Shown piece after piece: positions 59,297 to 64,000 of a DNA stretch of 64,000 bases (positions are counted from its first letter, which is position 1; each line of letters starts with the position of its first letter). The stretch is from Guptibacillus hwajinpoensis. Its GTDB lineage: Bacteria > Bacillota > Bacilli > Bacillales > Guptibacillaceae. The notes beneath the pieces are model-generated. The model had not been told where the DNA came from. It made no database searches and was given only the letters and a program-made list of their open reading frames with translations. The DNA lies in contig NZ_JAIVAE010000004.1 of the NCBI RefSeq assembly GCF_020171785.1, positions 1 to 64,000 on the forward strand, given 5' to 3'. A program made the position numbers and the translations under genes.

Positions 59297-60136
59297 ATGA
59301 TTATTAATCACAACTTAGCAGCAATGAATACTTACAATCAGATGGGTGCGAACCAAGCAAATTCTTCAAAAAACATGGCGAAACTTTCTTCAGGGCTTCG
59401 TATTAACAATGCAGCTGATGATGCAGCAGGTCTTTCAATTTCTGAAAAAATGCGCGCTCAAATTCGTGGGCTTGATCAGGCTTCGCGTAATGCACAAGAT
59501 GGTATCAGCCTTTTGCAAACAGCTGAGGGCGGATTAAATGAAGCTCATTCTATCCTGCAACGTATGCGAGAATTGAGTGTGCAAGCAACAAATGATACTA
59601 ATATTTCAGAAGACAGAACAGCAATTAAAACTGAACTGGATGAGTTAGCAACAGAATTAGAAACAATTAATACAAGAACAGCTTTCAACAAGCAAACTCT
59701 TCTTGATGGTAAGACCGGTGATGGTAGTGGGAGTGTCACCCTTCAAGTAGGGGCTAATTCAAAAGAAACCATGGTAATGGATTTTACTCAAAAAGGGATA
59801 GATTTAACCGCTGTAATTACCGATGTAAAAGGAGCGATTGATGTTACTGACGCTACTACAACTGATGTAATGTTGGTTGCAGTAGAGACGGCCATCCAAG
59901 ATGTAAGTGCCGGTCGTTCACAGATTGGAGCTTACCAAAACCGTCTTGAGCACACAATCAATAACCTTGGGACTTCAGCTCAAAACCTAACTGCCGCAGA
60001 ATCACGTATCCGCGACGTAGACATGGCAAAAGAAATGATGGATTTCACTAAGAACAACATTCTTAACCAGGCGTCACAAGCAATGTTGGCTCAAGCCAAT
60101 CAAAGTTCTTCTGCAGTTCTTCAACTGTTAAGATAA
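59297..60136 (+). CDS. hag: Flagellin Hag
   Basis: A 279-residue flagellin, short because the variable D2/D3 region is almost absent. The N-terminal D0/D1 (IINHNLAAMNTYNQMGANQAN, SSGLRINNAADDAAGLSISEKMRAQIRGL) and C-terminal D1/D0 (NRLEHTINNLGTSAQNLTAAESRIRDVDMAKEMM) are typical. The final tail reads QANQSSSAVLQLLR; many Bacillus flagellins end QANQQPQAVLQLLR. A group I intron-like RNA and a second copy of that tail follow. ATG sits after GGAGG with a sigma-D promoter and CsrA sites. It builds the flagellar filament. Confidence 0.95.
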   Translation: MIINHNLAAMNTYNQMGANQANSSKNMAKLSSGLRINNAADDAAGLSISEKMRAQIRGLDQASRNAQDGISLLQTAEGGLNEAHSILQRMRELSVQATNDTNISEDRTAIKTELDELATELETINTRTAFNKQTLLDGKTGDGSGSVTLQVGANSKETMVMDFTQKGIDLTAVITDVKGAIDVTDATTTDVMLVAVETAIQDVSAGRSQIGAYQNRLEHTINNLGTSAQNLTAAESRIRDVDMAKEMMDFTKNNILNQASQAMLAQANQSSSAVLQLLR

Positions 60137-60158
60137 TTGATTGAACAGGGCGTCTTAT

Positions 60159-60459
60159 TCGGTAACGGGTAAGAGCATAACCGGGTGAATTGCTGGAACT
60201 TCCTTAAGCTTGATTCCCCACAACGTGACTGGAAACGGTGAGCGTGATGGGTTGAAAAGAATCAAGATTGGATAATCAGCAGCCAAGCTCCTGTCTCGAA
60301 AGAGTGGAGAAGGTTCAACGACTAGGATATACCGTCTAAGGCGAAAGCGATGATGATGAAATCCGTAGGGTGGCAAACGCCATTCGAAGTGCCCGGCCCT
60401 TTCGAACACGAGAGGTGAAGATATAGTCTATTCTGTATCCGAAAGGAACAGCGGCAAAG
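60159..60459 (+). ncRNA. Group I intron-like ribozyme downstream of hag
   Basis: Conserved group I elements occur in order: P AATTGCTGGAA (60188-60198), Q AATCAGCAGCC (about 60273-60283), R GTTCAACGACTA (60313-60324) and S AAGATATAGTCT (60418-60429). R GACTA pairs with S TAGTC (P7); P GCTG pairs with Q CAGC (P4); P9 is CTGTATCC-GAAA-GGAACAG (60433-60451). A P1 candidate pairs TCTTAT (60153-60158) with GTAAGA (60169-60174), with a U-G at the splice site. No homing endonuclease ORF is present. Boundaries are inferred. If spliced at the P1 site, the 5' splice site lies after the hag stop codon. Confidence 0.8.
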
Positions 60460-60504
60460 CAAGCCAACCAACAGCCGCAAGCTGTACTACAACTTCTACG
60501 TTAA
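60460..60504 (+). pseudogene. Second flagellin C-terminal tail (orphan exon)
   Basis: Directly after the intron, 15 codons encode QANQQPQAVLQLLR and a stop, 11 of 14 residues identical to the hag tail at 60092-60136. The two 45-nt stretches match at only about 29 positions, differing largely at synonymous sites, so this is not a fresh duplication. This copy, not the first, is next to the hag terminator, suggesting it was the original 3' end. It has no start of its own; it would be used only if splicing joins it to hag. Confidence 0.75.
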
Positions 60505-60513
60505 TTTACTCAC

Positions 60514-60545
60514 AAGGTGGTCTTCAACTGAAGGCCACCTTTTTT
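60514..60545 (+). terminator. hag terminator
   Basis: AAGGTGGTCTTC and GAAGGCCACCTT around AACT (one G-T pair), then TTTT. Confidence 0.9.
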
Positions 60546-60579
60546 AACAACAAATTGATTAGGAATTGGGGATTAACTG

Positions 60580-60918
60580 ATGGAACTAAGAGACGTTTCA
60601 ACTGCACCTATTGGATCAACTAAATTAACTCAGACAACTAATACTGAACTGTATAAAAAGACCGAAAAGCATAAGGTACAAGAAAAAGTTTTATCAAAAG
60701 AAACCGTCGAGAACCACATACAAACTCTCAATACCTATCTGGAACCATCTCAAACCTCACTAAAATTCCAACTCCACGACAAACTAAACGAATACTACGT
60801 CCAAATCATCGACACGCAAACTGACGAAGTGATCAAAGAAATCCCTTCAAAAAAGTTCCTTGATCGCTACGCGGCAACGGCTGAGCTGTTAGGCTTTATG
60901 GTCGATCAAAAAATCTGA
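60580..60918 (+). CDS. flaG: Flagellar protein FlaG
   Basis: A 112-residue FlaG-family protein (YvyC-like). The C-terminal half, LKFQLHDKLNEYYVQIIDTQTDEVIKEIPSKKFLDRYAA (about 62-100), is the conserved FlaG core; the N-terminus is polar and variable. In bacilli flaG lies between hag and fliD, as here, and may limit filament length or help cap folding. ATG has GGGGA upstream. It is followed by its own terminator before the fliD promoter. Confidence 0.88.
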   Translation: MELRDVSTAPIGSTKLTQTTNTELYKKTEKHKVQEKVLSKETVENHIQTLNTYLEPSQTSLKFQLHDKLNEYYVQIIDTQTDEVIKEIPSKKFLDRYAATAELLGFMVDQKI

Positions 60919-60924
60919 GCGTTT

Positions 60925-60950
60925 GAACTCTCGATGGAGGGTTCTTTTTT
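60925..60950 (+). terminator. Terminator of flaG
   Basis: GAACTCTC and GAGGGTTC around GATG, then T6. Confidence 0.8.
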
Positions 60951-60966
60951 AGGTCTTTTTACACCT

Positions 60967-60993
60967 TAAACAATTCCCTCCCCCTGCCGATAG
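60967..60993 (+). promoter_or_regulatory. Sigma-D promoter of fliD
   Basis: TAAA (60967-60970), 15-nt spacer and GCCGATAG (60986-60993) match the sigma-D consensus. Confidence 0.9.
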
Positions 60994-61026
60994 TATCAAT
61001 AGAAGGTATGAACGGAGGAGATGTTC

Positions 61027-62499
61027 ATGAGAATTTCCGGGTTAGCGACGGGGATGGATACAGATCAGATGGTAAAAGATCTCATGATGGCGGAGCGAAT
61101 TCCGCTCGATAAATTATCTCAGAAGAAACAAACGATGGAGTGGCAAAAGGAATCGTATCGTGAGTTGAATACGATGATGTCGGATATGCGAAGCACGGCC
61201 TCATCGATGCGGTTGCAGTCTGGTTACAATGCTTTTAAAACCGTTTCATCTAACACAGGTGCTGTTACTGCGAAAACGACATCTGCTTCTGTTCCAGGTT
61301 CTTATTCGGTTACCGTTAACGAACTCGCCCAAAGCGCCAAGTTCACATCAGGACAAGCGATTCAAAATGAAGCGGGCAGTGCGGCGAAGGGAACAGATAA
61401 AGTACTTCAAACAGGTGAAGCGGATACGACGCTTCAGCTTACAAATAGCAAAGGACAAGCAGCTTCCATTACGATCACCGCATCAGATACCTTCAAAAGT
61501 CTCGCCGAAAAAATCGCCGGTGCGACTGATGGTACAACAGGTGAATCACTTGGCTTACGAGCAAGCTTCGATGACACAACCTCTCGCTTTTTCATTTCAT
61601 CGAAAGCGATGGGCGGGGATGAGTCATTCACGCTTGGGTTTACTGAACCAACAGTAGAAAGTCGTATTCTCGGTGGCGCCGCGAATACTGCACAGGGGAA
61701 ATATGGTTCAGTGACGTTTGATGGGATTGTTGTCGATAACCTCAAAACAAACACTACGACGATTAATAACCTAAAGCTTGATTTAATTCAAAAAGGGACT
61801 TCCACCGTTTCGGTCCAAAGTGATGTTCAGGCTCCTTTTGACATGATTAAAAATTTTGTTGAGAAATACAACGAGTTCATTGAGAAAGCACAGGGGATGC
61901 TGACTGAAAAGCGAAACCGCGATTTCCCTCCGCTCACAGATGCGCAAAGAGAAGATCTTACCGAAAAAGAGATTGAACTTTGGGAAGAGAAAGCGAAAAG
62001 CGGGATGCTGCAAAGTGATGCGACGGTTCGTGGGATTGTGAGTGATCTCCGCAATGCCTGGATGTCACCGGTTAGCGGAATCCCTGCAGGAGAGCTTAGT
62101 ATGCTTTCGCAAGTTGGGATCAACACCGGTTCTTATCAGGATGGAGGCAAGCTTTTTATCGATGAAGCCAAATTAAAGAGTGCCTTAGAACAAAAGCCAG
62201 ATCAGGTGATGAATCTGTTTACGAGCGGCACAGAAGGCATTGGCGATCGGCTGTATGACTCCGTTAACAAAGGGATTGACCAGCTAGGAAAAAAAGCAGG
62301 GACGCCTGGAACGCTTGTTGATAGTAGCTTTCTTTCTACGAGATTAAAAGATTTAGATGAACAAATGGAAAACTGGGAAGATAAGCTCGTGACGATTGAA
62401 GATCGATATTGGAAACAGTTCTCTGCACTTGAAACGGCGATGAGTCAGCTCAATCAGCAAAGTGCTTGGGTACAACAAAACTTACTTGGTGGGATGTAA
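61027..62499 (+). CDS. fliD: Flagellar filament cap FliD
   Basis: A 490-residue FliD, the filament cap that assists flagellin assembly. The N-terminal ISGLATGMDTDQMVKDLMMAERIPLDKLSQKKQTMEWQKESYRELNT (about 3-48) and the C-terminal coiled region with RLKDLDEQMENWEDKLVTIEDRYWKQFSALETAMSQLNQQSAW (about 438-480) are typical. The frame starts at ATG 61021, but ATG 61027 has GGAGG 8 nt upstream. It is transcribed from a sigma-D promoter together with the two genes that follow. Confidence 0.94.
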   Translation: MRISGLATGMDTDQMVKDLMMAERIPLDKLSQKKQTMEWQKESYRELNTMMSDMRSTASSMRLQSGYNAFKTVSSNTGAVTAKTTSASVPGSYSVTVNELAQSAKFTSGQAIQNEAGSAAKGTDKVLQTGEADTTLQLTNSKGQAASITITASDTFKSLAEKIAGATDGTTGESLGLRASFDDTTSRFFISSKAMGGDESFTLGFTEPTVESRILGGAANTAQGKYGSVTFDGIVVDNLKTNTTTINNLKLDLIQKGTSTVSVQSDVQAPFDMIKNFVEKYNEFIEKAQGMLTEKRNRDFPPLTDAQREDLTEKEIELWEEKAKSGMLQSDATVRGIVSDLRNAWMSPVSGIPAGELSMLSQVGINTGSYQDGGKLFIDEAKLKSALEQKPDQVMNLFTSGTEGIGDRLYDSVNKGIDQLGKKAGTPGTLVDSSFLSTRLKDLDEQMENWEDKLVTIEDRYWKQFSALETAMSQLNQQSAWVQQNLLGGM

Positions 62500-62500
62500 A

Positions 62501-62884
62501 ATGAGAAGAATTGATGCGTTAAATCAACTGCATGTGGTGACAAACCAAATCGCAAAATCACTTGGTGAAATCAAGCCATCCATGAATGAAGATGGGACAG
62601 AAAAGCTTGACGGTATTAATTATATGATCACACGTCGTGAGGAAACAATTAAACTATTAGACGAAGCGATGGAGACAGAAGGCAAAGATTGGACGGAAGA
62701 TGAGCAAGGACTATTACAACAGCTAAGCGCTCTTGAAGAGATGATTCAACCGAAGCTGTCGGAGCTTTATTCAGCTTTTTCGGATCAAATGAGACGTTTC
62801 CAGCAAGGAAAAGCAGCATCGAATAATTATAAGTCTAAGACAGCCACATATTCGGACGGCGCCTTTTTCGATCAGCGCAAATAG
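62501..62884 (+). CDS. FliT-like flagellar protein
   Basis: A 127-residue, mostly helical protein between fliD and fliS. It starts MRRIDALNQLHVVTNQI and has a coiled DEAMETEGKDWTEDEQGLLQQLSALEEM stretch, then a flexible tail ending AFFDQRK. The position and helical nature suggest a FliT-type export chaperone or relative, but I cannot match a diagnostic motif. ATG 62501, after GGTGGGAT, is 2 nt past the fliD stop; the longer frame from 62462 overlaps fliD and is rejected. Probably part of the fliD operon. Confidence 0.65.
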   Translation: MRRIDALNQLHVVTNQIAKSLGEIKPSMNEDGTEKLDGINYMITRREETIKLLDEAMETEGKDWTEDEQGLLQQLSALEEMIQPKLSELYSAFSDQMRRFQQGKAASNNYKSKTATYSDGAFFDQRK

Positions 62885-62895
62885 GAGGAATTTTT

Positions 62896-63270
62896 ATGGC
62901 TATGAAAAATCCATACCAAACGTATCAAACTAATGCAGTCGCAACGTCATCGCCTCAGGAATTAACGTTAATGCTTTATAACGGCTGTATCAAATTTATT
63001 CGTCTGTCCTCTATTGCGATGGAAAAAGGCGATATGGAAGTGAAGAACACGAATATCATTAAAGCGCAAAACATCCTATATGAACTGCGTTCGTCCTTAA
63101 ATATGGAAGTGGATCTCTCCCAAACGATGGATGCGCTCTATGAGTATATGATTTCGCAACTTGTAACGGCGAATATTCAAAACGACGCTAGCATTTTAAA
63201 GGAAGTCGAGAACTTAGCTGAAGAGTTCCGGAATACGTGGAAGCAAGCGATGGAACAGGCCAAGAAGTAA
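62896..63270 (+). CDS. fliS: Flagellar secretion chaperone FliS
   Basis: A 124-residue FliS, the chaperone that keeps flagellin unfolded until export. YQTYQTNAVATSSPQELTLMLYNGCIKFI (about 7-35) is diagnostic, followed by amphipathic helices to LVTANIQNDASILKEVENLAEEFRNTWKQAM. ATG follows GGAGGAATTTTT, 12 nt after the preceding gene, in the fliD-fliS operon. It would bind Hag through the same C-terminal D0 region that is duplicated around the intron. Confidence 0.94.
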   Translation: MAMKNPYQTYQTNAVATSSPQELTLMLYNGCIKFIRLSSIAMEKGDMEVKNTNIIKAQNILYELRSSLNMEVDLSQTMDALYEYMISQLVTANIQNDASILKEVENLAEEFRNTWKQAMEQAKK

Positions 63271-63293
63271 GTTAAACAAAGAGGGTGAAAGCA

Positions 63294-64000
63294 ATGGAAA
63301 AAACATCTCTGTTCGGTGTGCTCCTCGGTTTTTTCGTCTTAGTTGGCGGATTAATTCTCAAGGGTGCGAATCCGGCTGCTCTATTAAATCCCGCTGCCCT
63401 CGTCATTATTTTTGTTGGGACAGCGGCAGCACTACTTATTGCATTTCCATTTAACGAGATTAAGAAATTCCCAACATTATTAAAAATTATCTTTTCTAAT
63501 CAGAAGCTTCTTAGTGAAAAAGAGCTGATTCCGATGTTTCGCGAGTGGGCGACTGTTGCTCGTCGTGAAGGACTCCTTTCGCTTGAAAATAATCTTGAAG
63601 AAATTGATGATGATTTTCTAAAAGGCGGCTTCCAAATGGTGATCGATGGTCATTCACATGAAGCGATTGAGGAAATTTTAGTCGAAGATATTGAAGCGAT
63701 GAAAGAACGTCACAGGATGGGAGCGGGGATCTTTACTCAGGCTGGTACGTATGCCCCGACGCTCGGCGTTCTTGGCGCGGTCGTTGGGCTTGTCGCAGCG
63801 CTTAGTCACCTTGGGGATATGGAGCTCCTTGGGAAGTCGATTGCGGCGGCGTTTATCGCAACGCTTTTTGGGATTTTCACAGGTTACGTTCTTTGGCATC
63901 CGTTCGCAAATAAGCTGAAGCGTAAATCTAACGCTGAGGCTCGAATTAAAATGATCATGCTTGAAGGGTTACTGGCAGTTCAGTCAGGCGCATCGCCTCG
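63294..64000 (+). CDS. motA: Flagellar motor stator MotA (partial, 3' end beyond window)
   Basis: The first 235 codons of a MotA stator subunit; typical length is about 270. It has four expected membrane segments, the first MEKTSLFGVLLGFFVLVGGLIL, the cytoplasmic loop with FREWATVARREGLLSLE, and the pore-lining AGTYAPTLGVLGAVVGLVAALSH. The stretch KERHRMGAGIFTQ and GYVLWHPFANKLKRKS match my memory of B. subtilis MotA. With MotB it converts ion flow to torque. ATG follows GAGGGTGAAAGCA, 23 nt after fliS, so it may join the fliD operon. Confidence 0.93.
   Translation, partial: MEKTSLFGVLLGFFVLVGGLILKGANPAALLNPAALVIIFVGTAAALLIAFPFNEIKKFPTLLKIIFSNQKLLSEKELIPMFREWATVARREGLLSLENNLEEIDDDFLKGGFQMVIDGHSHEAIEEILVEDIEAMKERHRMGAGIFTQAGTYAPTLGVLGAVVGLVAALSHLGDMELLGKSIAAAFIATLFGIFTGYVLWHPFANKLKRKSNAEARIKMIMLEGLLAVQSGASP

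Noticed and set aside
60155-60409. Minus-strand ORF of 84 codons across the intron region
   Set aside because: It has no ribosome binding site and is the mirror of structured RNA; the group I elements explain the sequence better.

Overview
The window looks like the chromosome of a spore-forming, motile member of the Bacillaceae (low to moderate GC, strong AGGAGG-type ribosome binding sites, TTG/GTG starts, sigma-A and sigma-D promoters of Bacillus type). Gene order and protein types (yppC-like DUF2515, OhrR/Ohr, MhqR-like regulator with a WrbA quinone reductase, kipI/ycsF/kipA-type pxpBAC, fliW-csrA-hag-flaG-fliD-fliS) resemble Bacillus subtilis and its marine or alkaliphilic relatives. I cannot name the species.

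Layout. 1-457: the end of an IS3-family insertion sequence and a small membrane protein. 0.5-5 kb: a GNAT acetyltransferase and a three-gene ascorbate-type PTS operon whose EIIA is fused to its PRD regulator. 5-7 kb: a secreted protein with an MPETA sorting signal next to a class D sortase. 7-19 kb: transport and housekeeping genes (DAACS symporter, DUF3100-like membrane pair, GAF/HD-GYP and GGDEF cyclic-di-GMP enzymes, ATP-grasp ligase, AmpS, MsrAB). 19.6-21.3 kb: two paralogous Cys-containing proteins plus an 18-cysteine, 68-residue protein, perhaps spore-surface components. 21.4-23.8 kb: two redox-sensing MarR modules with visible operators. 24-42 kb: mixed metabolism, a Fur-box-controlled siderophore uptake cluster with a FhuF-like reductase, amidase, radical SAM protein, glutathione peroxidase. 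42-46 kb: a TAXI-TRAP transporter operon with an internal hairpin. 46-55 kb: fumC, an ECF sigma factor fused to pentapeptide repeats, a C45-peptidase remnant, TerC, carbonic anhydrase, aldehyde dehydrogenase. 55.4-57.9 kb: the 5-oxoprolinase operon. 58-64 kb: a flagellar block from fliW to motA.

The most striking item is behind the flagellin gene. Between the hag stop codon and the hag terminator lies a roughly 300-nt RNA with the P, Q, R and S elements of a group I intron. It is followed by a second, synonymously diverged copy of the last 14 codons of flagellin. The gene therefore has two C-terminal tails, one before and one after the intron. Close by, FliW, CsrA and a hag leader with two CsrA-type sites form the complete flagellin homeostasis circuit.

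Other unusual points are a frameshifted VOC-family gene between csrA and hag, a five-unit 20-bp-period repeat near 27.6 kb, dispersed GTCAGGC palindromes, and a three-hairpin leader before msrAB.
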